From contig NZ_JAYLLH010000008.1 of assembly GCF_035818635.1 (NCBI RefSeq), positions 95,096-159,095 on the forward strand: a stretch of 64,000 bases of DNA. The letters are read 5' to 3'. The position numbers and the translations under genes were made by a program. Source of the stretch: Mesobacterium_A hydrothermale. Lineage in GTDB: Bacteria; Pseudomonadota; Alphaproteobacteria; Rhodobacterales; Rhodobacteraceae. Shown here piece after piece: positions 32,022-41,356 of the stretch; the first letter of the stretch is position 1, and the number at the start of each line of letters is the position of its first letter. Under the pieces are notes generated by a model. The model was not told the origin of the DNA. It did no database searches and worked only from the letters and a program-made list of their open reading frames with translations.

Positions 32022-33066
32022 TCTGCTGCAAGAGGCCCGTCGTCAGGCCGAGATCTGCAACGCCTGCCGCTACTGCGAAGGCTATTGTTCAGTGTTCCCT
32101 GCCCTACACGCGGAACGCGCGTTCAGCGATGGCGCGCTGACGCAACTGGCGAACCTGTGTCACAACTGCCGGGGCTGCTTCTATGCCTGCCAATACACTG
32201 CCCCGCATGAGTTTGACCTGAACCTGCCTCAGGCGCTGGCCAATGTGCGGCAGGAGAGCTGGGAAGACCTCGCCTTTCCACGCGCTGCCGGCAAGGCGTT
32301 CCAGAAGAATGGTGTGCTGATCGCCGTGGCGGCGGTCCTTGGCTTTGCGCTGCTGTTCTGGGCCGCACGGGCGTCGGGGTCGCAGGGCGGCGAAGGCTTT
32401 TACGCCGTGCTGTCGCACAATGCGATGGTGGCGATCTTCCTGCCCGCGTTCCTGTTTCCACTGGTCAGCATCGGCGTCAGCCTGCGCCGCTACTGGCGGC
32501 GGGTCGAAGCGGGGCCGTTCAGCGCCGCGCATCTGGTCGTGGCCGTGAAACAGGCCGCCCATATGAAGGACCTGAAAGGCGGGCACGGCGATGGCTGCAA
32601 CTTCGAGGACGAAGATCGGTTCAGCCATGCGCGTCGGCTGGCGCATCAGGCGGTGATGTACGGGTTCCTGCCGTGCTTTGCGGCGACCAGCGTGGCGACG
32701 CTGATGCATTACGCGCTGGCCATGCCCGCGCCCTACGGCCTGCTTTCCCTGCCAAAGCTGCTGGGGGTGTCGGGCGGCCTGCTGCTGGTGCTGGGCTGCG
32801 CCGGGATGATCCGGCTCAAGCTGCGGTCCGACCGGGCCCTTGGTGCGCGCGGCGCATTTGGCGGGGAAATCGCGTTTGTCGGCCTCTTGGGGGTCGTGGG
32901 CTTCAGCGGGCTGGTGCTTTTCGCCCTTGGCCAGACGGCGGCGATGCCCTTGCTTCTGGCGCTGCATCTGGGGGCGGTGCTGGCGTTTTTCCTGTTGATG
33001 CCGTTCACCAAGATGGCACACGGGTTCTACCGGCTGGCCGCCCTCGCCGTGAATGCAAGAAATTGA
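32005..33066 (+). CDS. tcuB: Tricarballylate utilisation protein TcuB (Fe-S, membrane)
   Basis: A 353-residue membrane protein that takes electrons from TcuA to the quinone pool. The N-terminal part has two Cys clusters, CNACRYCEGYCSVFPALH and CHNCRGCFYACQYTAPH, consistent with two [4Fe-4S] centres. Six hydrophobic segments follow (from about residue 100 to 345), with His residues in MHYALAM and LALHLGAVLAFFL suited to haem or quinone contact. It is also called CitB-like. ATG 32005 lies inside the tcuA end. No tricarballylate permease (TcuC) is seen nearby, so uptake must use another carrier. Confidence 0.88.
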   Translation: MQLQTDLLQEARRQAEICNACRYCEGYCSVFPALHAERAFSDGALTQLANLCHNCRGCFYACQYTAPHEFDLNLPQALANVRQESWEDLAFPRAAGKAFQKNGVLIAVAAVLGFALLFWAARASGSQGGEGFYAVLSHNAMVAIFLPAFLFPLVSIGVSLRRYWRRVEAGPFSAAHLVVAVKQAAHMKDLKGGHGDGCNFEDEDRFSHARRLAHQAVMYGFLPCFAATSVATLMHYALAMPAPYGLLSLPKLLGVSGGLLLVLGCAGMIRLKLRSDRALGARGAFGGEIAFVGLLGVVGFSGLVLFALGQTAAMPLLLALHLGAVLAFFLLMPFTKMAHGFYRLAALAVNARN

Positions 33067-33195
33067 CGGGTGCGCATCGGCAAAAGCTGGACGACCCGAG
33101 TCGCCCGGCAGCCCGTCCGGTCGCCGGCACGCAATCCGGCAACGTTCCGATCCGGAAAAAGCACCGGCTTTCTTATGCGGATGCATCACATCCGG

Positions 33196-36100
33196 TCAGA
33201 CGAACATTCCCACGTCCATGGTTGACAGGTCGGCACCCACGAACGTTACCATGGTCCCCGCGTCGTTGAACACGACATTTGCGCCGACCTGGGTCATGTA
33301 CGCCCGAGCCTCTTGCGCCGTGGCATAGCCGAAGCCGTCGAAGCGCAGGCTGTCCCAAAGCTCCAGGTCCAGCACCCGGTGCGACCCGCCATCGGATTGG
33401 TCGAAGACGAAAGTATCGCTCATCAATCCGCCGATCAGCACATTCGCGCCTGCGCCACCGGCAAGAACGTCGTCGTTTCCCTGGCCGCGCATCCACGCCA
33501 TCAAAGGCGCAGCCGTCGCATTGATGAATTCGCGACTCTGGGCAAAACCTTCGACCACCTGGGCGCAGGTCATGCCGGCCCCCAGTCGACCCAGCCAATC
33601 GGCCAATCCGCCCGCATCCGCCGCCCGGTCCAACACGTTCCGATAGAGCAGACTGACGAAGCCGGCATCGTCGAGCGCGCCGTAGGTGTTCTGGAATTCG
33701 GGGGAACCGGTGAAGCCCTCGATTGCGGTCAGAAAGGGTGTGCCCGAGCCCAGTCGCCCCACCCAGTCGCGGAAACCGCCCAGATCGGGCTGCCGGTCCA
33801 GCGTCGCCCCGTAGAGGCGAAAGACATCGTCCGACCAGTTGCTGTCGGTGTGACCATGGCTCCAGGCGACGGCGTCGGTTTGGGTCGTGTTCTGGAACTC
33901 GCGGCTGTCCGAGAATCCCAACACCACGTCCGCACGGGATGCCCCCCCTGCCAGCGCGTTCAACCACCCCTGAAGCCCTGCTGGGTCCGAGGGACGGCCC
34001 AGAACGTTCTGGTAGAGCAATTCCACGAAGGCCGGATCGTCCAGAGCGCCATACGTATTCTGGAATTCCTGGCTGCCCACGAAGCCTGCCGCCACCTTGG
34101 CGGGTGTCGACGCCCCTTCGAAAATCGCCTGCGTCCAGGTCAGATGCCCGCCCATATCGGGTTCGCGCGCAAGGGTGGCAAGATACAAGCGATAGACCTG
34201 CCAGGCCACGTCAAGAACCAGCGCCACCTTGAGCCCGTCGCCATAGACAAAATCGTCGCCGGGGCCGCCGTCCAGGTGATCGACACCGCCTTCTCCGGAC
34301 AGGGTGTCGTTCCCTGCCCTGCCCTCGATCCGTTCAGGCGCCGCGGTCCCGTCCAGCCTGTCCGCCGCGTCGGTTCCGTCGATGGTCGCGCGCGCAACGA
34401 TCGCATCGGTCGGCGTCGCCCGCATTTCCTCGTCCATGCCGAAGCCGTCGACATAGGTCACCCGGACAGAGATTGCCGCGCCAATGTCCGCAGGCGTCAG
34501 CCTGTAATCTTGTCCGGTCGCGCCGGTGATTTCGGTGTCGTTGCGGAACCATTGCCAGTTTGGCAAGCCAATCCCCTGTGCATCGCTAAAGGCGATGGCG
34601 GCCCGAAGCGTCGCACCTTCGACCCCGTCGCCCATGATGCGCAGTGCGCCCGTAGGCGCCGCGAAATCCATGGCCGCGATGGTCCGGTCTGTAAACTCGA
34701 GGAGGTCTATGCCTGACAGCGTGTCCGACCCCTCGTCAGAGCCGACCTGAAGGGTGCCATCGTTCAGACGGCGCACGGTCACCGTGTCCGAGGCGACACC
34801 GAACACCGCCGTGTCGGTGCCGCCGCTACCGCCGCCCAGCAGGTCGTTGCCGCCGCGCCCGGTCAATCGGTCATCCCCAACGCCGCCCAAAAGCTCGTCG
34901 TCGGCATTTGTCGCGACGATTTCGGTGCTTTCGAACTCCGAAAGAGACATCCGCTGATTGTACACCCGTCCGTCCGACGCCCGGGCCTGATAGGAGATCC
35001 CCCCGATCTCGGCCAGATCCGTGTCGGGTTCCGAGATGATGTAGCCGTCGAGATCGAGCATTCGCATGCGGACGACCTCATACCGCTCGCCACCCGGAGG
35101 AGTCGCGGCGTCGACAATCAGCCGGTCCTCGCCTGTCCCGCCGGTCACGGTGGCCCGGTTGAGCCCGCCAAGCGACAACCAAAGCGTGTCGTTGCCACCT
35201 CCCATCTCGATCTCGGTGTTGGTGGAACCCCCGGCATTGTTCGTGCCATTCCATGGCAAGTCGCGTACGTAATCGTCCGCACCGCCCAGCTTCAGTTGCA
35301 GGGTCTCGAAAGATGAGAACCGCACCGCGCCGTCTTCGGAGCGGTGCTCGCCGGTCGCCGCATCGTAGCGGATGGCAGAGCCAACGCCCGAGAGATCGGC
35401 GCGCAGGATGTCCGCCCAGTTTCCGCCGTGCCAGTTGCCGGCGGTCACGGTGCCTGCGATCACGACATCTTCGCCATCACCGCCGTCGATGCTGTCGATG
35501 CCGCCCGCGCCGACCAGCAGATCGTTGCCCGCGTTGCCGATCAGCGTATCGGACAGCGCCCCGCCAAAAAGCTCGTCGCCGTTTTGGGTGCCCGAGATCT
35601 GTACGCGCTCGAACCCTGACAGCTGAGACAGGCCGACGATTCCGTTGAAGTAGATGCGCCCCACGTCCGCAAGAGATCCCGTGGCAGCCGGGCGGTTCCC
35701 AGCGGCATCGCGCATAGCGACGGTCGCGACTGTCATGTTATCATCTGGCGCAGGGACCGAAGCGTCGAGGATCAAAAGATCCTCGCCATCGCCACCTTCA
35801 ATCGTCGCACGGCCCATACCGCCCGGAGAGATATCGAGCGTATCATTGCCCGCACCCATGTCGATGGCTGGCGTGGTGTTGCCCAGTCCGCCAATTCCCA
35901 CGGAATGGCCCGGCAAATCGCGTAGGAAATCGTCGCCACTGCCAAGTGTCAGTTTCAGACTTTCGAACGAGGTGAACTGCACCGCGCCGTCGCTGCTGCG
36001 ATGGGCGCCGGTCGCCGCGTCGTACAGCACAGCTGCGGTCAGCGCGGACAGATCGGCCTCCAACAAGTCGATACCCGCGCTGCCATGCCAGTTGCCCGCG

Positions 36101-38484
36101 GTTGTCGTGCCCGCTACAACCCAGTCGTTGCCATCACCGCCGTCGATGCTGTCGATGCCGCCCGCGCCGACCAGCAGATCGTTGCCCGCATTGCCGATCA
36201 GCGTATCGGACAGCGCCCCGCCAAACAGGCTGTCATTCTGTTCGGTGGCGGCGATGCTGACCCGTTCGAAACCGTCTGTAGAGGTCCGCCTGTTGTAGGT
36301 CTGGTCGTTGAGAGCGCCGATAAAGGAGATTGCACGCACATCGGCAATGGATGCAGCGGTGTCGGTCAGAAACCCGTCATCGCCGCCAAACATCGCTATC
36401 CGGTCGACGCGATAGTAGTCGCCCGTGGCCGAGGTTTCCGCGTCAATAATCAGAAGGTCTGCGCCCTCACCCCCCGATATCGTCGCGTTGAAAGCACCGC
36501 CAAGAGCGACTGTCACGGTGTCGTCGCCAAGACCGGCGTTCAGGTGCTCACCGTTGCCGCCACCTTTGGAGTCCACGATGACATCGTCGCCGGACCCAAA
36601 GGCCACCGACAGGGTTTCGAAGCTTTCGAAGCGCAGGGAACCATCTGTGGTGCGATGTTCCCCGGATTGGGGATCGTAGACAATCGCCTGTGTCATGGCC
36701 GAGAAATCGCCCAGCAGAACGTCCCAGCCGGGGCCTCCGCTCCAATGCCCCTGCGTGGTCGTTCCTGCATTGACCACGTCGTTTCCGCCGCCGCTGTCCA
36801 ATGCCGCGATACCGCCCAGAATCGTGACGCTGTCATTGCCTTCGCCGGTCTCGACACTGTCCTCGCCTTCGGCAAGCTCGACCGTGTCGTTGCCCAGACC
36901 GCCCAAGACCGTGTCGTTCCCTGCACCCGGGCGCAAAAGGTCGTTGCCGTCGCCACCTTCAAGCAGATCGTTGCCAGCGTTGCCCATCAGCGTGTCATTG
37001 TCGCCATTGCCGCGCAGCGTGTCGGCACGTGCGCCGCCATACACGCGGTCGTTGCGCGATGTGCCCGAGAAATCCAGGATCTCGAATCCGGCGACGTCGA
37101 GGACGTTGGCCGTGCGGAATCCTTCACTGACATCCGTGATGTCGGCGTTGCCGCCGCTCAGGTTGGTCATCCTGACACCGACACCCAGCGATACAGTCGT
37201 ATAGTCGAGGATCAGCGTATCAGTCCCCTGGCCCCCGCGCAGCGTTGACTCGCTGTAGGAAAAGGGCCCCGGATCAGGAGCGCCGATGGTGTCGTCGCCG
37301 TCGCCAGCCAGGATCAGGTTCAGATCGCTGTTGGGTTTGCCTGCACCGGAATAGAAGAAATCGTTGCCCGTCGTCAGGTTGATCTGGAAGTTCTCGAAAC
37401 CTGAAAACCGGGTTTCGTTCCATTGACCCGCATTCCATGTCTGGCTGGCGGTGCTGATCCGGGCGTCATAGACGATCGGTTCCGCGGCCCAGGACAGATC
37501 CGCCGCCAGCAGGTCCAGGCCCTCCCCGCCGTTCCAGTGGCCGTAAAGCCCGCCCAGCACGGTGTCATCCCCATATCCGCCATCGAGGTCATTCACGCCC
37601 TGGTTGCCAAAGATCAGATCGTTGCCGAAATAACCGTCGATCACGTCGTCTCCGGCCCCGCCGGTGAGCGTGTCGTTTCCGGTGGTGCCCCGAAAATCGA
37701 CCGCCTCTATGCCGCTCAGGAACAGTCTTCCGGTGACGGGAACGCCGAAAGTGTTGTTGCCGCTGGTATCCGTCAGTTCGATCTCTGCCGGGACCGCATA
37801 CTGCGAGTTGTGGTAAAGATAGTCTGAGCCCGGTTCGGAATAAGACAGTACCCGGACATGGACCTCGTGGGACTCAGCGGCCTGACCGGGGTCGGAATTG
37901 AAACCGTCGAACAGCGACCAGTCGATGACGACACGGTCGCCCCTGGAGTTGGCGCCATGCTCTGGGTCTTCGCCGACAAGGCGCGAACCGTCGTAGTAGT
38001 TACCCAATTCCTCGCGCCCGACCGCCCCGCCGAGGAAGATATCGCTGCCGTCGCCGCCCGAATACAGCTGCTGCTGCCTGAGATCGAACAGGACATCGGA
38101 CCCCGCCGTCGCGGTCGTGGAGACGTCGCCGTCGATTGTTCCGCCAAGGGGTTCGGCCCGGGCGGCCAGATCGGCATAACTCAGCCGGGTAAGCCGTTCG
38201 ACCGTGCCCGATGCAAACTCGACAAATTCGACATCATCCGCAACGAAGACCTCGATGGCGTGGTTCGCAAAGGCACGGAACCGCAACCCGCCATCGACCG
38301 CCTCCCATAGCGCAAGACTGCGCTCGAACGGCAGAATCGCAACATCTGTTCCCGATCCACCCAGCAATCGATCCGACAGGCGCTGCGCAACAAGCGTGTC
38401 GTTTCCACCATTTCCATTGATCGTGTCGTTTTCTGACGTGCCTTCAAGACGTTCGTCAGAGTCGGTTCCAATGACGTTTGCCAT
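33196..38484 (-). CDS. Giant RTX-type calcium-binding protein with DUF4214 repeats
   Basis: A 1762-residue acidic secreted protein. Glycine/aspartate-rich nonapeptide repeats (for example GNAGNDLLVGAGGIDSIDGG) occur throughout. A roughly 220-residue module recurs about four times from near residue 280 to 1290 (markers GHW, DLLEADLS, YDAATG, SGDDF, GFERV). An Ig-like segment is near residue 1350 (LPNWQWFRNDTEITGATGQD). DUF4214 repeats occupy about 1480-1690 (GFVGSQEFQNTYGALDD, LLYQNVLGRPSDPAGLQGWL). The C-terminal end has the type I secretion-like RTX terminus. No leader peptide is present and no TolC/HlyB/HlyD genes are nearby, so a type I exporter elsewhere is needed. Possible surface or adhesive role. 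ATG 38484 has a weak ribosome-binding site. Confidence 0.85.
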   Translation of the reverse strand: MANVIGTDSDERLEGTSENDTINGNGGNDTLVAQRLSDRLLGGSGTDVAILPFERSLALWEAVDGGLRFRAFANHAIEVFVADDVEFVEFASGTVERLTRLSYADLAARAEPLGGTIDGDVSTTATAGSDVLFDLRQQQLYSGGDGSDIFLGGAVGREELGNYYDGSRLVGEDPEHGANSRGDRVVIDWSLFDGFNSDPGQAAESHEVHVRVLSYSEPGSDYLYHNSQYAVPAEIELTDTSGNNTFGVPVTGRLFLSGIEAVDFRGTTGNDTLTGGAGDDVIDGYFGNDLIFGNQGVNDLDGGYGDDTVLGGLYGHWNGGEGLDLLAADLSWAAEPIVYDARISTASQTWNAGQWNETRFSGFENFQINLTTGNDFFYSGAGKPNSDLNLILAGDGDDTIGAPDPGPFSYSESTLRGGQGTDTLILDYTTVSLGVGVRMTNLSGGNADITDVSEGFRTANVLDVAGFEILDFSGTSRNDRVYGGARADTLRGNGDNDTLMGNAGNDLLEGGDGNDLLRPGAGNDTVLGGLGNDTVELAEGEDSVETGEGNDSVTILGGIAALDSGGGNDVVNAGTTTQGHWSGGPGWDVLLGDFSAMTQAIVYDPQSGEHRTTDGSLRFESFETLSVAFGSGDDVIVDSKGGGNGEHLNAGLGDDTVTVALGGAFNATISGGEGADLLIIDAETSATGDYYRVDRIAMFGGDDGFLTDTAASIADVRAISFIGALNDQTYNRRTSTDGFERVSIAATEQNDSLFGGALSDTLIGNAGNDLLVGAGGIDSIDGGDGNDWVVAGTTTAGNWHGSAGIDLLEADLSALTAAVLYDAATGAHRSSDGAVQFTSFESLKLTLGSGDDFLRDLPGHSVGIGGLGNTTPAIDMGAGNDTLDISPGGMGRATIEGGDGEDLLILDASVPAPDDNMTVATVAMRDAAGNRPAATGSLADVGRIYFNGIVGLSQLSGFERVQISGTQNGDELFGGALSDTLIGNAGNDLLVGAGGIDSIDGGDGEDVVIAGTVTAGNWHGGNWADILRADLSGVGSAIRYDAATGEHRSEDGAVRFSSFETLQLKLGGADDYVRDLPWNGTNNAGGSTNTEIEMGGGNDTLWLSLGGLNRATVTGGTGEDRLIVDAATPPGGERYEVVRMRMLDLDGYIISEPDTDLAEIGGISYQARASDGRVYNQRMSLSEFESTEIVATNADDELLGGVGDDRLTGRGGNDLLGGGSGGTDTAVFGVASDTVTVRRLNDGTLQVGSDEGSDTLSGIDLLEFTDRTIAAMDFAAPTGALRIMGDGVEGATLRAAIAFSDAQGIGLPNWQWFRNDTEITGATGQDYRLTPADIGAAISVRVTYVDGFGMDEEMRATPTDAIVARATIDGTDAADRLDGTAAPERIEGRAGNDTLSGEGGVDHLDGGPGDDFVYGDGLKVALVLDVAWQVYRLYLATLAREPDMGGHLTWTQAIFEGASTPAKVAAGFVGSQEFQNTYGALDDPAFVELLYQNVLGRPSDPAGLQGWLNALAGGASRADVVLGFSDSREFQNTTQTDAVAWSHGHTDSNWSDDVFRLYGATLDRQPDLGGFRDWVGRLGSGTPFLTAIEGFTGSPEFQNTYGALDDAGFVSLLYRNVLDRAADAGGLADWLGRLGAGMTCAQVVEGFAQSREFINATAAPLMAWMRGQGNDDVLAGGAGANVLIGGLMSDTFVFDQSDGGSHRVLDLELWDSLRFDGFGYATAQEARAYMTQVGANVVFNDAGTMVTFVGADLSTMDVGMFV
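35473..36225. repeat. Long direct repeats inside the RTX gene
   Basis: A 96-bp stretch at 35473-35568 recurs at 36130-36225 with one or two mismatches, 657 bp (219 codons) apart. The repeat encodes the GGALSDTLIGNAGNDLLVG-to-GGDG segment that ends one module and starts the next. The near identity over third codon positions implies recent duplication or gene conversion. Confidence 0.8.
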
Positions 38485-38838
38485 GAAAGGTTCCCAAGCA
38501 CCCAAAGTGCCTGTCAAAATACAGAATTTCCAAGCAAAAGCGGCTTCTGCGCACAAAGCGGAAAGTCACCTTTCGCGGTCAACTTTTCAAAGCTGGTCCG
38601 ATGATCGGCCATGTGTCAAGACTTTCCCGGTCCACTGCACGGGAACCGCAGTGCTCACGGCGCTGTGGGCCTGTCAGAGGCCCCTTTCCAACCTTTGCCA
38701 GCACCCATCGGTTTGGTTGCAGCAAATCCGCGTGAACCGGGCCAAAGCGCTGCGGCGCGCTGTGGGCCGTCCATCGACTTGACTGACGCCGGCGTTCCTT
38801 GCCGCTTTCGATATCGACGCAGTGGACAGCCCAGAGAC
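38485..38838. other. 354-bp spacer between RTX gene and membrane hydrolase gene
   Basis: No gene with credible start and ribosome-binding site is seen. The part next to the RTX start is relatively A+T-rich and should hold its promoter. GGGCCT and AGGCCC (about 38668-38685) form a 6-bp hairpin that may help end the upstream hydrolase transcript. Short frames that cross the region differ in no way from chance. Confidence 0.45.
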
Positions 38839-40503
38839 TTATCGTTGGCGGTTCGCGCAACCGTGCTGGAAACCCATGTCGCAGTGCCGCTTGAGGCGGA
38901 CGGTGTCGGCCCCGGTCCAACCCTCGGGCGCTGTCACCTGGACCCAGGGACCGATGTAGTCCTGTGCGTAATAGGCGTGCCCGAACCCGGGGGGCGCCCC
39001 GAAAGACAAGGCCATGTCCAAAGCCAGCTGGAACTGTGTCACGACAGGCATGAACATGAGGTGCGCCGACATATCCGGTGCCGGAGGATCGCGCATCCAG
39101 GGCGGCGCGCGCCACAGCGACCGTGGGTCATAGAACACCACCGGATCGCTGGAATATTGAAGAAATACGATCCGCATCGGCCCCCAGGCGGCGCCAGCGG
39201 CGGATGCGTCGGAAACGTGCGAAGCATAGCGCACCAGAGTGCTGTCACCGATGACCGGAAGGACCCATGTTGACCCCTGGGCCCGCTGGTTCTGAACATA
39301 GTTCCAGAACGCGGACGGGAATGGCGGCCCGGCCCAGAACGCCCCGTCGATCGGATCATCCAGCAAGCGAAACAGGTTGGTTGCATGCATCGACGACCAT
39401 GCTCCGAGACTCAACCCATGAACATAAAGGCGCGGTCGGCTGTCTTTTGGCAGGGTTTTCCAATAGCCATGTATGACATCCTGCAAGGCGGTTGCCTGCT
39501 CTAGCCCCGTGTTCGTTTCCAGGATCAGCGCGAGCGGCGATTGCAGGTAGGAATACTGCGCCGCAACGGTCGCGATGTTGCCATCGTGCATGTATTCGAC
39601 CGGGTCGTGTGATCCGGGGTCCATCCAGCCGGTGCCGGTCGGGCTGGCCACGATCAGCACATCCCTGTCAAAAGCCCCCTGGCGCTTGAGCTCGGCCAGG
39701 GCCAGTTCCGCGCGCGCATGAGGTGTGTCGCCGTTGGCACGCCCGACATAGACGCGGATCGGATCGCGTGCGGACCGCCCGGTGAAGGCGGAAATGTCTT
39801 CGGCCGTCGGCCCGGAGGTGATGAAATCGCGCCCTGGTTTCCCGATTGCGCTCCAGTCAATCAGCGACGCCGCGCTGCCTGTCATCTGCGGCGCGACTGG
39901 CGCCGGCGGCGCGTTTTCGAACAAGGCCTGGGCGGTCTCATAGCTTTCGTCGAGCCCGCGCACAACAACATCAACGATGCCGTCGCGCGTGACCACGAAA
40001 AGGATCAATACAACCGCGACAAACCCCAACACATTGGCGCGGCGGGCTGGCATCACGCGCCCCAGACGGCTTCGGATCAGGCGAAACAGCCCCGCGACAA
40101 GCCACCCGAGCAGGTAGACCGACAGAAACGTAACGAGTGCCGTGACAAGGATACTGACAAGCCCAAGCGCTTCGGCCGGCTCGAGGCCCATTTTCTGACG
40201 GATGTCGTTTTGCCATGTCAGGCTGGAGCCCAGAACCCAGAGAAAAAACACCACCAGAGGCACCGCGATGAGACCGGTCAGACCCTGTGCTTTGCGTCCA
40301 GACAGCTGCGGAAGATCCGCGGCCCGCCAAAAAAACGCAACGATCTGACCGATCAGGTATCCGATGGCTGTGACAAGCCCGCCAAGCACGCCCTGAACGT
40401 CCGGTCCGCGCGGGATCAGCGATGGCGTCAGCGACGCCGCGAAAAAGAGCAGCCCGAGCAACAGGCAAGGTAGCGAGAAGCGACCGAGAAGCTTGCCAAC
40501 CAA
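38839..40503 (-). CDS. Membrane-anchored alpha/beta hydrolase (Abhydrolase_9 type)
   Basis: A 554-residue protein with an N-terminal membrane domain of about four to five helices (LLLGLLFFAASLTPSLIPRG, LIAVPLVVFFLWVLG, ILVTALVTFLSVYLLGWLVA, NVLGFVAVVLILFVV) and a C-terminal hydrolase. The nucleophile elbow is LYVHGLSLGAWSSM (Ser about residue 372). The Asp and His of the triad probably lie in the later SSDPVVFYD and PAPDMSAHLMFMP segments. The layout matches the paired Abhydrolase_9_N/Abhydrolase_9 families. TTG 40503 is used because GGAGG lies 6 nt upstream and no better start exists. Substrate unknown; lipid or ester hydrolysis at the membrane is plausible. Confidence 0.8.
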   Translation of the reverse strand: MVGKLLGRFSLPCLLLGLLFFAASLTPSLIPRGPDVQGVLGGLVTAIGYLIGQIVAFFWRAADLPQLSGRKAQGLTGLIAVPLVVFFLWVLGSSLTWQNDIRQKMGLEPAEALGLVSILVTALVTFLSVYLLGWLVAGLFRLIRSRLGRVMPARRANVLGFVAVVLILFVVTRDGIVDVVVRGLDESYETAQALFENAPPAPVAPQMTGSAASLIDWSAIGKPGRDFITSGPTAEDISAFTGRSARDPIRVYVGRANGDTPHARAELALAELKRQGAFDRDVLIVASPTGTGWMDPGSHDPVEYMHDGNIATVAAQYSYLQSPLALILETNTGLEQATALQDVIHGYWKTLPKDSRPRLYVHGLSLGAWSSMHATNLFRLLDDPIDGAFWAGPPFPSAFWNYVQNQRAQGSTWVLPVIGDSTLVRYASHVSDASAAGAAWGPMRIVFLQYSSDPVVFYDPRSLWRAPPWMRDPPAPDMSAHLMFMPVVTQFQLALDMALSFGAPPGFGHAYYAQDYIGPWVQVTAPEGWTGADTVRLKRHCDMGFQHGCANRQR

Positions 40504-40698
40504 GGCGATCCTCCAGACAGGTTTATCGGGTCCAAGGGGCGCGCGGCGCGGCGATCACGACAGGCCGGGCTTGCCTTGCGGCCCGGATGATCAAAACCCC
40601 AAAGCGATAGTGTTTGACGCAAGCCCCGATATCAAGCGCCCGATATCGGCAAGGACTGACCGCCGCCCAACAGCGCCCCCATGGCCCGACTGATGCCG

Positions 40699-41196
40699 CT
40701 AGTGGATCAGGTGTTTCAAGATCGCAAGTGCAAGACCGATCCCGCCAGCAAACAAGGCCCCAAGCAGAGCGTTCATGACGCTTCGGTCCAGCACCCAGCC
40801 GATCCGGGCGCCGGTCGTTGCAAGAAGTGCGATGCAAACGGCCTGAGAGCTCAGCAAAGCGGACTCGGGCTGCATCCAGCCCAAACCGGCGGCCACGAAC
40901 AAGGCCGTGGGCAGGTTGGCCGCTGCCAGCGTCGGCGTGCTGTGCCGCCACGCGGCTTGCCAACCCGATCGCGTCAGCCGCTGCCCCGCCTCAAGCGCGT
41001 GCCCCAGAAATTCCGCGAAAGTCTTGGCCAGCGTGATCGCAAGAACCGAGCCAAAGAGCACCGCGGCTGTTTCGAACGGCGCTTCGGGATGGGCAGCCGT
41101 GGCCAGCAGGATGCTAAGCACCGTGATCGCCCCGTAGACGATGCCAAACGCCGCCTTGTCAAACCTTTGCCACCCTGTGGCCTTCGCTGCGCTCAT
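40699..41196 (-). CDS. Small multi-span membrane protein
   Basis: A 165-residue hydrophobic protein with about four membrane segments (FGIVYGAITVLSILLATAA, TAAVLFGSVLAITLAKTFAE, LPTALFVAAGLGWM with a following segment, and MNALLGALFAGGIGLALAIL). No family is recognised. It lies between the membrane hydrolase and the serine hydrolase on the same strand, with gaps of about 195 and 160 bp, so it may be a separate transcription unit. Helix distribution resembles small VIT/DUF-type proteins but no diagnostic motif is seen. Confidence 0.65.
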   Translation of the reverse strand: MSAAKATGWQRFDKAAFGIVYGAITVLSILLATAAHPEAPFETAAVLFGSVLAITLAKTFAEFLGHALEAGQRLTRSGWQAAWRHSTPTLAAANLPTALFVAAGLGWMQPESALLSSQAVCIALLATTGARIGWVLDRSVMNALLGALFAGGIGLALAILKHLIH

Positions 41197-41246
41197 TGCG
41201 GTTCACCCCTCCTCTCGCGTGTCATCTGGCCCCCTCGGCGTCGCCC

Positions 41247-41274
41247 GGCCCGGCGTCAGGGATAGCGCCGGGCC
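41247..41274. terminator. Hairpin downstream of serine hydrolase gene
   Basis: GGCCCGGCG and CGCCGGGCC form a 9-bp stem with a 10-nt loop, 83 bp after the hydrolase stop on the minus strand. There is no T tract on that strand. It may be a weak terminator or mRNA-stabilising hairpin. Confidence 0.4.
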
Positions 41275-41356
41275 GGAAAAACAGCACGCACCCGACGGAA
41301 CAGGCGAAACTGACCGGTCATCGGGCGCGCGGGCCGGTTCGCGCAAAGGCCTGTCC

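Noticed and set aside
33300..38400. CRISPR-like or satellite repeat array
   Set aside because: The periodic sequence is the coding sequence of RTX nonapeptide repeats in one long frame; there are no constant repeats with unique spacers.
38579..39115. Additional gene in the RTX-hydrolase spacer
   Set aside because: The frame overlaps most of the 3' end of the hydrolase gene in another register, lacks a ribosome-binding site and resembles no family.
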